DNA of 64,000 nt from Cordilura impudica (GCA_963682025.1 OY821517.1:297418844-297482843), one strand, 5' to 3'; numbered from the stretch's first letter, positions 45,503-56,654 are shown. Program-made: numbers and translations. The notes: generated by a model not told the origin, from the sequence alone.

Positions 45503-47329
45503 TTAATCCAAGTGCTTTGAGTATAAAGAAAAGCATTTTTGATGCAACCGCACTTTGCATACTTGACATTCAAAAGGCGTATGAGTATGACAAATTACGC
45601 AACGTCTCGGGTTTCCAGAACATCTTAAAATACAATGAACTGTTGTGTTAAGGTTTGGCAATTTTTCTCTAAAATTTGATGAAGACATTGAAGGTTGTTC
45701 ACTTGTGGGTGATCTTGTAAATGTAAGTAGTTCATTAACCACAGCTACACGAAATTGTAGTTGCGATAATGGTTTTATTTGTTCAATTGTTGATACCAGC
45801 ACATGCAGCTTCCATGCATTAACCATCATATTACCAAGCAAATTTATAAACAATGGCCACCACCATTTTTTGGATCGTACAGCAATCCGATAATTAGCCA
45901 ACGCGTTGTCATGTAGATCAACTCCCCCCATATACTTGTTATATTGCCCAATAGCGCCAGGAACTTTTACGTTAATATGCGTTTTGGTTACGCGATCATA
46001 ACGTTTTGTGTTTGATTTTGGATCCATGGCACCATGATTTGTAAGAACAGTGACAAGTGCATTGTCTCTCCACCGTATGGCCAACACTTCATTCGTCATA
46101 TCAAAAAGAGTTGCACTTTCACCCTTGGTCATTTTTTCTGGCAATTGGGTTTTACCGATTCTATTGCATCGAACAGTTCCTGTTAAAATATAGAAATTCA
46201 AATACAACAGTTTTATATATAATAAAAGTAGCAAATTACCTGTAGCAAAAAAATGTTCTGTGCTTAGTAAACACATAAGGTGGTATGATGTGAAGAAGTT
46301 GTCAAAGTATATGGTATGACTCGATGGAGATTCTACAACTCTTAGCAAACTGAGAACAGTATCAGCTCCTAATCCAATGGACTTGTCATAATTTGATGAC
46401 GATCCACCATACAGTTTTATATTGTACAGATATCCATTTGATGAAGTCAGACACCATGCCTTAAATCCAAAACGGATAGGTTTCCCTTTTATAAACATTT
46501 TACAGGAATGCCTTCCGAAATAGGGAATCATTTCCTCATCAATGGATAGATTGTGAGCGAATACTCCAAACTGTATAAAACGTTTGTTGCACAAGTCTAC
46601 CATAGGTCTCACTTTGGCGAATTTGTCTGTTGGATCAATTTTAGTGTTATCAGCTAAATGAATGAATCGTTTTATCATTTCGGCGCGATTTCGTGGAAAA
46701 GCATTACGAATGATTTCAACACCAAAAGATGGATCATTTGACCAGTATAGTTTCCATTCTGGTAATTTATGATAGCCAGTAAAGAACAAAAATCCAATAA
46801 AACGTTTTATATCATGCGACTCAACAATAAAAGGCACGTTGCACTGAGAGGCGTATATATTAGTTTGCTCAATAATCAAATGAAGCATTTCATCATCAAA
46901 AAAGAGATTAAATAGTTCAATTGGTGATTTTCCACTTAGTTTTTCAACAACATTACGAGCACGTTCTTCTTCAACATCTACTGGTGTTTTATCAAATGAT
47001 GAAATTCTTCTGGTCCATTTGGGTACACTAAATTCGTCTATAGATTTATATCGCTTTGTGGTAGGCTCCGCAATTTTATCATTTTCAGATTCGTCTTCTG
47101 ATTCATATTCAAGCTCAACTGTGCCAGCAATATCCACATCTATTGCAAAATTATAATTCATAACGTTATCATCAATTTCCTCTTCATCTGAAATTTCGTC
47201 TGCGTCAGGTGGAATATACACAACGTTGACATTTGAGGATGATGCAACCGCAGCAATTTCTTCATTTTCATCTTCATCTTCCAAAATGGCAATTACTTCT
47301 TCAATTCTTAAATATTTTTTTGATGGCAT
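45503..47329 (-). CDS. piggyBac transposase P3, probably active, one intron
   Basis: The ATG is at 47329 and the frame stays open for 608 codons, including a 60-bp in-frame intron (46180-46239); without it the protein has 588 residues. Aspartates D264 (SIDEEM), D343 (YFDNFFTS) and D471 (GGVDLHD; 451 after splicing) fit the D-D-D catalytic triad of piggyBac (268, 346, 447 in the type element). The N-terminus is acidic. The C-terminal Cys-rich domain reads LRCSGNPRRCVICH, CQVCKVRLHQKC. The enzyme excises and inserts at TTAA without footprints. The 5' leader within the element (47330-48151) is long enough to hold a promoter, but I cannot place one. Confidence 0.95.
   Translation of the reverse strand: MPSKKYLRIEEVIAILEDEDENEEIAAVASSSNVNVVYIPPDADEISDEEEIDDNVMNYNFAIDVDIAGTVELEYESEDESENDKIAEPTTKRYKSIDEFSVPKWTRRISSFDKTPVDVEEERARNVVEKLSGKSPIELFNLFFDDEMLHLIIEQTNIYASQCNVPFIVESHDIKRFIGFLFFTGYHKLPEWKLYWSNDPSFGVEIIRNAFPRNRAEMIKRFIHLADNTKIDPTDKFAKVRPMVDLCNKRFIQFGVFAHNLSIDEEMIPYFGRHSCKMFIKGKPIRFGFKAWCLTSSNGYLYNIKLYGGSSSNYDKSIGLGADTVLSLLRVVESPSSHTIYFDNFFTSYHLMCLLSTEHFFATGNLLLLLYIKLLYLNFYILTGTVRCNRIGKTQLPEKMTKGESATLFDMTNEVLAIRWRDNALVTVLTNHGAMDPKSNTKRYDRVTKTHINVKVPGAIGQYNKYMGGVDLHDNALANYRIAVRSKKWWWPLFINLLGNMMVNAWKLHVLVSTIEQIKPLSQLQFRVAVVNELLTFTRSPTSEQPSMSSSNFREKLPNLNTTVHCILRCSGNPRRCVICHTHTPFECQVCKVRLHQKCFSLYSKHLD
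46180..46239 (-). other. 60-bp in-frame intron in piggyBac P3
   Basis: The donor is ACAG|GTAATTTGC, the acceptor TTTTAACAG|GAACTG. Removal joins FFAT-GTVRC, which matches the continuous motif in P2 (ILALGTIRR). Unspliced RNA would insert the 20 hydrophobic residues without breaking the frame, so splicing is not needed to keep the frame open. Confidence 0.85.
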
Positions 47330-48155
47330 TTTCGCAATAAAAAATAATTATTTCACTTTTAACACTCTTACACTTTTGTTACACATGAAAAGAAAAGCAA
47401 GACTAAAGTCTTGAAACAAAATATTTATTACAGCATGCTAACCTTGGGATAAAAAGGGAGTTCCCCATTTTACAATTCGAATGAAATTTGAATTAACAAA
47501 CCCAAGGCGAATCGACAACTAGGTGGCGTTACCACGTCAACACCATATACAAAAATTTAAAAATTTGTTGTACACCATCTAAACAAATTAAAGACAAATT
47601 TTGTTTTCGGCGAATTGAATTGACTACGACGAATTGAATTCGCCGTTGCCCTCGCCTTATTTAATGCTCCTTGAACCAACCATAGCGAGCCAATAAGAAG
47701 TATTAAGCATACAGCGCTTAATGGCGGGTATATTGTGCTTTTGTTCGCGATTTTATTAAATCTTGCCTAATTTGCTATATGTTACTGCCCAATGGTAAGT
47801 AAAATTACCACAAGGATAATTGATGTTATTTCAAACATTTAGTCGAGGTAAATTAAATTGAATTATGTACATAATAAAAGTAGACTTAATGAGGGTTTTG
47901 AACCAGTGTGTAAAAAAAAAAATTAAATTTTTTTATAATTTTTTTATAGTTATTTTAAAATATGATCTTTTTTGGAGCTTGGCGAAAGTCCTTCCCAAAC
48001 GCGAAAGGATAACAACAAATAAATATCCTTCAAATTGTTTTCTTAAAACACATTAAGTTAAAGTATACACCAAAGAAAATTTATTTTTTTTTATATATTG
48101 TAGGTTTTACAAAGTGCTGGTAAGTTAAATTACCGCCTGGGCAATAATGGGTTAA

Positions 48156-48265
48156 AAAATTAACTTTTTTTTAAAGTGTACATCCTTAAAATAGTACCTT
48201 TTCTTAAAAAAGTAAATTTTGTTAAAAAAGTACATTTTCTTAAAAAATACTTCTTGTTGTCCCAA
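48156..48265 (+). repeat. 18-bp minisatellite array, locus 3 (right part)
   Basis: AAAGTACATTTTCTTAAAAAA-type units follow the right TTAA of P3, continuing the array at 44490-45175. Confidence 0.8.
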
Positions 48266-48269
48266 GATT

Positions 48270-49630
48270 GATTTAGCTAAAATTGGGGGTTGAAATGGAG
48301 TCTTGTTAAAATGTTAACTAAAGCATATTTATACGAGCGATAATTTTTGTAAAGATTATATCGGACGCCGTTAGCAAACAACTTCCAACGATTTTGTTTT
48401 GATTTTGATTACCGAAAACTAAGTTTATAACGAATACGATCATAAAAAACTTTTTTTTTATCGAACCTTTTGTTTTTTCCTCATCAACGAAATTTTAATT
48501 CATTCAATTTACATCGCATTTAAAAACATAAAAAAAATGCATTATTGATGTAAGCAGTGAATAAATATATTGGTCTAAAAGCATGTCCAATGACGTTATA
48601 TTTAAAGGTTGATAATTTTGATGATGGAACAATTACAACAAATTGTTACAAATGAAAAATGGTAAAATGCTTCAATCTTGAAACCAATAAATGGATAACA
48701 GAGAGACATCTCAAAATTTATTTTTAATTGTAGTTGCAAACATCAGCCTAACCATTAATAAATATAAACAAAAAAATTTACAACATTTACGATGTATATA
48801 CACCTATTTAAGCATTTTCTTTTTAATTGCAATGACTTATTTTTTTTTTTTTTATTAATTTTCTGCTATTTCAAGCAGAATTGAGAAAACTCTCTATAAC
48901 TCGACAAATATGAAAAATCTATCCTCACTTCCCTATGCTTCAAATTTAAAAAACCATTTTTCTATAATAATGTCTTTATTAAATCTGACATCATTATTTT
49001 TAACGAGTTTTATCAATGTATGCGTAATATTTTTCTATTATTATAACACCCATACGTTGTACGCTTGTATTCGCTTTAAACTTAAATAATTTAATAATTA
49101 TTATTATATATTTTATTCTTTTCACCATCAACTCTTTAATAAAAACGTGCAATTTCCTGAAATTTTCCTCATTATTGAAAACGCGAATTAACACAAACAA
49201 AATTACTAATGAAACATTTAATCGCCCGCCTTATGATATGCTAACTGATAAATGGAATTATAAATAATGATATTTGAATTAAATACACCTCCACAAAATT
49301 AAGAGAAAATATGACGAACAATATTTAAATAAAAACAAATAAAATATTTTGCATTTTATGAAACACAAATAAAAAATGTTTTGGTTTAAGTCCTTCTGAA
49401 TTAAATTTGCGCACGTGTTTCATAACCGTATATACTCAATATGATATTATTTGAAACACTGTCTATATCAAAACATAGTGAAAGCTATTTGGAAAAGCTA
49501 GAATCTCACCTGAATCCTCTAGGACGTAGATTAATCAATAATCGTATCCACCAACACTTAAGAAGAAGGGATACTGCTGATCTCATAGGATGAAAAGTGG
49601 ATTGATACCAAACAAGTTTTTTTTTCACTA
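48270..49630. other. Unrecognised AT-rich sequence
   Basis: No coding region, array or repeat end supported. Confidence 0.5.
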
Positions 49631-49631
49631 G

Positions 49632-49927
49632 ATTACATACCGCACCTGCACCTCTAAAGTGAGTTAACCCAAATTTTTCAATTTTCGCTTTTTGCAAGAC
49701 TCACCAAACGATGAGTTGCACCCAAAAAACTTTTTATTTTCGATGATCACTGGAAAAATCGCAGAAACAACTACTGTTGTATAATTATTGTTCTCAATTC
49801 TTTACAATGATACAACCGTTTTAAAATTTATAGTAAATATTTAAAAAAAAAAACCTTTTTTTGCTTCTACTGAAAATTTGAAAATTTTGAGTTGACTCAC
49901 TTTAGAGGTACAGGTGCGATATGTATA
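49632..49927. mobile_element. Inverted-repeat element (MITE-like), about 296 bp
   Basis: Ends are inverted copies of about 55 bp, at 49632-49686 and 49871-49927, sharing CGCACCTGnACCTCTAAAGT and GAGTnAACnCAAA. The inner 185 bp are AT-rich and non-coding. No target duplication was found. Confidence 0.6.
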
Positions 49928-49984
49928 TAGGAAAAATTAAATTTTGCCTGGCACTGGCTGGATTTAATATTTTAGATCTTTTCA

Positions 49985-50025
49985 CTAATCGTATGGTATA
50001 TAGTATCGTATAGTCGGTATAGACT
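49985..50025 (+). repeat. Family A 3' terminal fragment
   Basis: ATCGTATAGTCGGTATAGACTGA matches the last part of family A with a changed palindrome. Confidence 0.45.
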
Positions 50026-50044
50026 GAAGATATACAAAATTTCT

Positions 50045-50868
50045 TAAATCATTATCACGGGGGTTCCTGCAAAGTGCCAAGGCTTTCACTTTTATAGTAC
50101 GCCAGTTATATGATATTATATAATTACTTTGTATGGGCTGTGCTATGCTCACTACCCCAATCATGCCAATTTTTTGTTCGACTAATCACATTAATAATTT
50201 ATGGGCTCACGGTAAGTCCGAAGGATCTCAATATTACAGTACTCCAGATATACGACATTTTATATATTTACTTTGTAATGGAAATGCCATGCCCATTTGT
50301 CCGATAACGCCCATTTTTTGTCCGACTACTAACATTAATAGTATATAACCTAAGACAAATTTGGACCTGTCATAGAATCCGAATTATATAATATGGAATT
50401 ATTACGTTTTACGGGAGGTGCCACGCCTACTTATCATATCCCGCCCATTTTAGGCATGGCTACTAACATAAGTAATAGGTGATATCCCATTTTTTTTCTA
50501 GCTACTCACGTAAATAATACGTGACCTAAGACAATTTTTCAAAGCTATCTCTGTCACAGTACTGTAGATATATAATTTTTAGAAATAACTTCGAATGGGA
50601 GGTACCACACCCACTTATCCGATCTCGCCCATTTCCGGCATAGCTACTAACATTAATAACATATATCATAGTACTCAATAGATATGATGTTCAAATTATA
50701 CTTTGTATGGGAGCTGCCACGCCCACTAAAAATATTTAAAAATATTATAGCCTATACTGCTTCCCATTTCTCCAGTAATGCTATATGCAAATTTCAAGAA
50801 GATGAGACGCGTAGTTACGAAGATTATCTCCTACAAACAAACAACCTGTTTACCTCTTTATTATATTA
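50045..50868 (+). repeat. C-type tandem array, about 140-bp units
   Basis: Five diverged units marked by GCCACGCCCACTTAT-like phrases at about 50145, 50286, 50426, 50607 and 50720, with TACTCCAGATATAC in between. The tail CAAACAAACAACCTGTTTAC (50837 onward) ends at the Helitron terminus. Similar sequence lies inverted at 15615-15990. Tandem units of this kind are often found inside fly Helitron-like elements. Confidence 0.7.
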
Positions 50869-51130
50869 CTAGAGTGCCCTGTCGTGCTGCTCTATGACTT
50901 TTAGAGACTTATTGACATGTATGTTTTCATAATCATTTTTTCGTTCGAAGTTTGTGTTGTACAACTAAAACATTTTAATTAATTTATTTTACATATATTT
51001 TTTTATTTTAATGCTTTCTGATATTTTTTTGTTTTTTCATTCGATGTACAAATTTTCAAGTTTTTCGGCGTTCATACTCTGGAGTAAGACACGTATAGCT
51101 GCCCATGAATTAAACTTTGAAATTTTTGTA
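50869..51130 (-). mobile_element. 3' end of a formerly autonomous Helitron
   Basis: Minus-strand translation of 51107-51072 gives HGQLYVSYSRV, then a stop where Gly is expected, then TPKNLKICT. This is the last conserved helicase motif of Helitron Rep/helicase proteins (typically GQLYVA-SRV). About 200 bp further, the strand ends in CTAG (50872-50869) followed by T, as Helitron 3' ends do. The upstream part of the protein is gone. The motif is short but highly specific. Confidence 0.7.
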
Positions 51131-51236
51131 TATGATCACACATAATGCATTATCGTTCTATAGAGATTATGCTAAAACTATTTTGCCTATGGTTATATAC
51201 TAAAACCAATTTTTATACTACGCCTACAAATCTATA

Positions 51237-51912
51237 TATGGGGGTTTCATATCAAGTGCACCAACTTTTGAAACCGATCGGGATGAAAATTGCACCAAGG
51301 TTAGTCCTATTGGATAGTAGTTTCGACAAAATTTTTCAACAAGATCGGTCCAGAACTCTCTGAGTTAGAGGGGGTCAAAATTTGACATTTTGGCCAAACA
51401 GGTGTTTTTTCTCATCCATGTAACTTTTTACCTATCGTTCTTAGCAATATTCATCCCAAATAGTTTAGATAGCTATTTCTTCAATATTTTAGAGAAAAAA
51501 ATGTAAGAAATTTAAAAAATTTTTGTTGACTTTTTTGTTGCAAATCAAAAATTTTTTACAAAAAGGGCCCTTTTTCAAAAAACGCCCCTTTTTTATGCTC
51601 AATAGAAAGCTTAGGTTTTCTCCTTTAGGAGCCTCTTGGTCGCTTAGTGGGATGCGAGTGGAATGTATATCAAAAATAAATGTTTTTTAACACAAGACAA
51701 CGGTGTTTCAATTTTTACCATATGCCCTAAATTGAATTTTTTCCTATTAGTGTGTAAGTGTCTCTTAAACCTTAAAAATTAGACATATACTGAGAAACTA
51801 GACAAATTAACGTTTCCGACGGTTTGTAACATACCTAACTATAATTTCATACCTTCGATATTGTAATACGCGCAATATGTAAACCTCAGGAAAAGAAATA
51901 ACATTTTTTTTA
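51237..51912 (+). repeat. Dispersed repeat I, plus copy
   Basis: About 675 bp, starting near GGGTTTCATATCAAGTGCAC and ending near ACCTCAGGAAAAGAAATAAC. A reverse-oriented copy lies at 56655-57310. Shared phrases include TTTTGAAACCGATCGGGATG, GGTCAAAATTTGACATTTTG and ATACCTTCGATATTGTAATA. Non-coding; class unknown. Confidence 0.75.
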
Positions 51913-52150
51913 TAGAAATGTTGAAAAATTATAATTTAATAATAAAATAAAAAAATATATAATTTAATAAAATTTTACCTTAAGCACATTAGATCCATTT
52001 ATAACATAACTATTTTCTTAATTAATTTCTTGTAGCTGATGAAGTATTTATGGTTTGTAAATTTTTAAATACACAGTCTTTCATCCAGCTTATTTATCGT
52101 CTTTATTTGCTGCCTTTTCGCCAACCTTTTCTTGGCGTTACCAGGTTCAG

Positions 52151-52342
52151 CTGCTGATTAAACCGATGTTGAAGGAAATCAACTTAAAGTATTTAACAGA
52201 TGATTCGCCAGAAGATTTACGCGATCACCGCGAATGCCTTAAATTGACTATGTGTCTTAATGCAACAATTTCTTGCCACTTAGGTGAATGTTCAAATTGC
52301 CCGGAAACCACATTCATCAAAGAGAATTTTCAACTGCTTTGA
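52151..52342 (+). pseudogene. Unknown transposon-like gene, first segment
   Basis: An open run of 63 codons reads DSPEDLRDHRECLKL, then CLNATISCHLGECSNCP, then stops with TGA at 52340. A Cys-rich motif of this form precedes the region found at 54534-55135 in an uncharacterised protein family that I recall from insect and cnidarian genomes. Function unknown. I infer that both segments were once one gene, now separated by a LINE fragment and family A. Confidence 0.4.
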
Positions 52343-52384
52343 CCGCGAATATATAGAGGAGGTCAAATTTTAATCTTGGATTCA

Positions 52385-53220
52385 GATTGACAGATGAACA
52401 GATGCTGACGATGCACGATTATATATAAGCAACAGAAATGAAGGTGTTGAGGACTGTATCGGAAAATTGAATGAGGATCTTAACAGAGTTTTTCTTTGGG
52501 CCTCAGCAAATGGATTAAGTTTAAATCCACGAAAATCGAAATGTATTGTTATACGCAAAAGGACTAGCAAAATTATAATTAGGCCAAACATACTTATAAA
52601 TAATCAGCCGATTGAAATTGTTGAAAGCGCAAAGAATTTAGGAGTTATCTTCAATAATACGCTTACTTGGTCTGATCATGTAAATGCAGCATGTGGCAGA
52701 ACTTATTCTATGCTTAGAACACTCTGGCCCACACAATGCTTTACACCTATAAAAATTAGAATTTTACTCGCGAAAACATATTTGTCACCGATTCTGATGT
52801 ATGGATGTGAGGTTTTCTCCTGTTGCGACTCAGAAAGTAAACGAAGATTAAACGTTGTTTACAATAACATTACTAGATATGTATTTGGACTGCGGAGATT
52901 TGAAAGCATTTCATGGTATTCGAAGAAACTATATGGTGTACAATTTGAGGACCTATTGAAAATACGTATTTTAATCTTTTTACATAAAATTATTATCGCT
53001 CGAGAGCCTGACTATCTATTTAATAGATTAAAATTCAGTAGATTTAATAGAACCAAAAATATAATATAAATCAGGCATCATAGATTAATATCAGAATGGC
53101 AATTTTATATTAATGCTATTCGTCTTTGGAACATGCTAACAGTAAACATTAAAGATATAAGCAACGCACGTTTTTTTAAACAAAAATTTATTTGAGCTAT
53201 ACTCGTAAAAGTAATATATG
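52385..53220 (+). pseudogene. LINE reverse transcriptase, C-terminal part
   Basis: Starts in the palm with ADDARLYISN (near 52401) and runs through 52467-53069 with the RT thumb (NLGVIFNNTLTWSDHV, YGCEVFSCC). After a stop, the region to about 53195 gives LWNMLTVNIKD and FFKQKF, the usual end of such ORF2 proteins. The 5' four-fifths of the element are missing. An A/T-rich 3' tail follows to about 53365. Jockey/CR1-like; clade not resolved. Confidence 0.8.
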
Positions 53221-53369
53221 CATTGTTTTTCTTTTTTTTTTTCTATTTTTTGTATTATTAAAATATTTATTATTATTATTTAAAATTTCAATACTTGTTT
53301 TTGTTTATTTAACTAAACTTATTGATATAAATTTTAATTAATGCATTTTATATTATATTTTTTATTTTT

Positions 53370-54150
53370 ATACCCTATACCACTATGTGGTTTGGGTATA
53401 ATGACTTTGTGCTGCTGTTTGTAACAACCAAAAATATTTGACCTAGACCCATCTTTAATTATACCGGTCGAATCAGAATCACTTTCTGAGTTGATTTAAC
53501 AATGTCCGTCCGTCCGTCCGTCCGTCCGTCTGTGTGTCCATGTAAAGCTTGTAATCAAACTGCAGGTCGCAAATATGAATATATTTTGATGAAATTTGGT
53601 GTGTAAGCTTTTATCGGCCATGGGATGAACGCTATTGAAATTGGTGAGAATCGGTCCATGTTCAGACATAGCCCCCATACAAATTACCCCTATGAAATCG
53701 ACATAAATTGCCATAAGATCCAAATTGTCATATAGATCTTACTCAAATTGGGTTTGTATGCGTTCATTACATCCACTAATGTGTAGTCCAAAAATGATCC
53801 CTTTGACTCCATATAGAGCTGCTTCCCGATCTTCACTTAAATCTATTAAAAAACAGAAATATTGCACTGATTCTTCTCAAATTTTGTTTGTACATATTTT
53901 TGCAAAATACAAGAGACTTTACCAAACATGATCAGGATCGGTCCATTTTTGGACCTAGTCCCTTTATAGATATAGCATCCGATATGAACTTTTTCATATC
54001 TGCAGCCAAAAAAATTAATAAAAATCCCACTCAAATTTGGTTTTTGCTTATTTTCAATGTCCAGTTAGTTGGGCCTAAGAGATAGGGTTTCTAAACGCAT
54101 GGTATAGGGTATCGTATAGTCGGTCTAGACCGACTACAATTTTTTTACTT
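53370..54150 (+). repeat. Family A, copy 6 (full length)
   Basis: ATACCCTATACCACTATGTG start at 53371, CCGTCC tract of five repeats near 53510, palindrome at 54117-54136 and TTACTTGTT end. It is the best reference copy in the window. Confidence 0.9.
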
Positions 54151-54360
54151 GTTAATTCTTAATTATTAATTTTTAATTTTTGATTTTTAATTTTTATTTT
54201 TAATTTTTAATCTATAACTTTTGTTTTTTAATTTTTGATTTTTAATTGTTTAATTTTTGATTTTTAATTTTTAGTTTTTAATTCTTAATTTTTAAATTTT
54301 TAATTGTTATTTTTTATTTTTTAATTTTTTTATTTTTTAATTTTTATTATTTTAATGTAT
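54150..54360. repeat. TTTTTAA-type low-complexity run
   Basis: About 210 bp of TTTTTAATTTTT-like units directly after family A copy 6; it may have grown from the T-rich end of that copy. Confidence 0.85.
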
Positions 54361-54533
54361 TAATTTCTTCTGAGACTCCTATTACTAGTTTTGTTATTAT
54401 TTTCATCAAAAGCAATGTCAAATTATCATATTTGTCCTTAATATACCCCTGTGTTGTTTTAAGACTTCAGTCTTGTTACACAGGCTAACGAATAAACAAA
54501 TAAACTCTAAAAAAAACTCTAAACATTTGAAAA

Positions 54534-55135
54534 CAATAATTTTAAATGTGGATGATTTTGTTGAAGAAATGTGTACAGGATTGCTAAACTTGAGAAACCA
54601 TGACTTTTTATTCAGAGAGCAATGGTAATTCTTCAAGGATTTGAAGATACATTTGAAGTCTGATGAATTCGCTATTTCATATGATTTCGCAAAAATCTGT
54701 AAATATGTTCTTCAGTATGCCATACAAGCATTCCGCTTCTATAACGACCAACCAACTATATTCACAGTAGTTAAAAGAAATGCAGAGAAGTATAGCCTTC
54801 AGTGCTCTCATCAAGATCGCATCTTATATGCGACTGCTTTATTCCATTGGGCAAATAATTATTGTAAAGAAACTAAAATAGTTTTTAGTAGCAAAGAAAA
54901 CATTGAAGAGCAGATTCAATGCAGCGGTAACAATCGATGGCACCGTTCAATACCATGCTTTTATACCGCTTGTAGATGGAAACTCAAGATGAAAAAGTTT
55001 TCTGCCTATACTCAATGCGATTTCTTTCCGAAGTCAAAAAAGAAACCAGCAGCGAAACCAACAGCTGAACATGGTAACGCCAAGAAAGAATTGGGTAAAA
55101 ATGCAAATGCTCAACTAATTGGATATAGCAAATAA
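54534..55135 (+). pseudogene. Unknown transposon-like gene, second segment
   Basis: Reads DDFVEEMCTGLLNLRNHDF, REQW, an in-frame TAA at about 54624, then FKDLKIHLKSDEFAISYDFA, followed by QYAIQAFRFYNDQPTIF. The DFA..-tyrosine region matches, from memory, a segment of uncharacterised arthropod and cnidarian proteins that are often multi-copy and may be transposase-related. The second half (CSHQDRILYATALFHW to KKKPAAKPT) is unfamiliar. The open part after the stop is 54641-55135; it has no ATG at its start. Family A copy 7 follows at once, so the 3' end is probably lost. I do not know its function. Confidence 0.4.
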
Positions 55136-55825
55136 GCATAAACCAAATTTGAGTGGCATTTTTATTAATTTTTTTGGCTGCAGATATGAAAAAGTTCATA
55201 TCGGATGATATGTCTATATGGAGACTAGGTCCAAAAAAGGACCGATTCTGACCATATTTAGTAAAGTCACTTACACTTTGAAAAAATATATACAAACAAA
55301 ATTTGAGAAGAATCAGTGCAATATTTTTGTTTTTTCATAGATTTAAGTGAAGATCGGGAAGCAGCTCTATATGGGGCCTATGACTAAGAGTTGTCCAATA
55401 GGGATCATTTATGGACTACTCATTAACGGATGTAATATGAACATATAAACCCAATTTGGCTAAGATTTATATGATAATTTGGATCTTATGACAATTTATG
55501 TTGATTTCATAGGGGTCATTTGTATGGGGGCTAGGTCTGAACATTGACCGATTCTCACCAATTTTAACAGCGTTCATCCCATGGCCGATAAAAGCTTATA
55601 TACCAAATTTCATCAAAACATATTCATATTTGCGACCTGCAGTTTGATTTCAAGCTTTGCATGGACACACAGACGGACGGACGGACATCGTTAAATCGAA
55701 TCAGAAAGTGATTCTGATTCGATCGGTATAATTAAAGATGGGTCTAGGTCAAATATTTTTGGTTGTTACAAACAGCAGCACAAAGTCATTATACCCAAAC
55801 TACTTAGTGGTATAGGGTATAAATA
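55127..55825 (-). repeat. Family A, copy 7 (lacks the palindromic end)
   Basis: Minus orientation from ATACCC at 55815-55825 to GCAAATAAGCATAAACC at 55127. The final 70 bp with the 20-bp palindrome are missing. It faces copy 6 across 54150-55127. Confidence 0.85.
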
Positions 55826-55944
55826 GATATGATATAAATGGATCTAATGTGATCAAGATTAAAATTTATTAAATTATTTTTCTATATATTTTTATTATTA
55901 TTATTACTATATATTAATTTAATTATTTTTACAAATAAATAAAT

Positions 55945-56640
55945 AATCTAACCCATAAAAACAAACTTTTTATTAAAACTCTTTCTTCCCTTATGCATAT
56001 GACTTTTGAATCTCTCCGTGACTGTGCGTGACTTTGCGTGACTATTTTACAATTAATATTTGGTGACAAGTCTGTGCACCAAGCTTCAGATCGATTGGCT
56101 GAGGGGAAATTGGGTTTAAATCACTCCGTGACTGTGCGTGACTATGCGTGACTGTGAATGACTATCGTAAAATTAATCTTTGGCCACAACAAGTCTATGG
56201 ACAAAGCTCCAGATCCATCGAATGAGGGGAAGAGAGGTTTTAATCTCTCTGTGACTGTGAGTGAATATGTCAAATTTAATCTTTTTTCCTAGCAAGTCTA
56301 TCGACCCAGTTTCAGATCGATCGGATAAGGAGAAATGGGTTTTAAATCACTCCGTTACTGTGCGTGACTATTCGCGTCTGTGGGTGACTGGGCGAGGGTA
56401 AGCCGAAGTTAATCCTTTTTTCACAGCAAGTGCATGGAACAAGTTTCAGATCGATGGGATGAGGGGAAATGAAATTTAGATCACTCCGTGACTGTGCGTG
56501 ACTATGCCTGACTGTGCGTGACTACCCCAAAATTAATCTTTAATCACAACAAGACTATGGGCCAAGTTTCAGATTACTTGGATAAGGGGGAATTGGGTTG
56601 ACCCACGACAGACAGACAGACAGAGAGTACGAGTTAAAAG
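55945..56640 (+). repeat. GTGACTG satellite element (complete copy)
   Basis: Starts TCTAACCCATAAAAACAAAC, contains five units of about 100-140 bp, each with CTCCGTGACTGTGCGTGACT and a TTTCAGATCGAT phrase, and ends CACGACAGACAGACAGACAG with GAGTACGAGTT. It shows what the split copy at 10955-14290 once looked like. Confidence 0.8.
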
Positions 56641-56654
56641 AAAGAGTTTAAAAA

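Larger units (their letters stand above)
45180..48151 (-). mobile_element. piggyBac element P3, complete and apparently intact, 2972 bp
   Basis: Perfect 13-bp ends CCCATTATTGCCC (45180-45192) and GGGCAATAATGGG (48139-48151), each flanked by TTAA (45176-45179; 48152-48155). Subterminal palindromes of the form GGTAAGTTnAnTTACC occur at 45311-45326, 47793-47808 and 48119-48134, each next to TGGGCA or TGCCCA; these look like transposase-binding sites. It sits inside the 18-bp minisatellite, which continues on both sides. With an unbroken transposase, this is the best candidate for a still-mobile element in the window. Confidence 0.95.
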
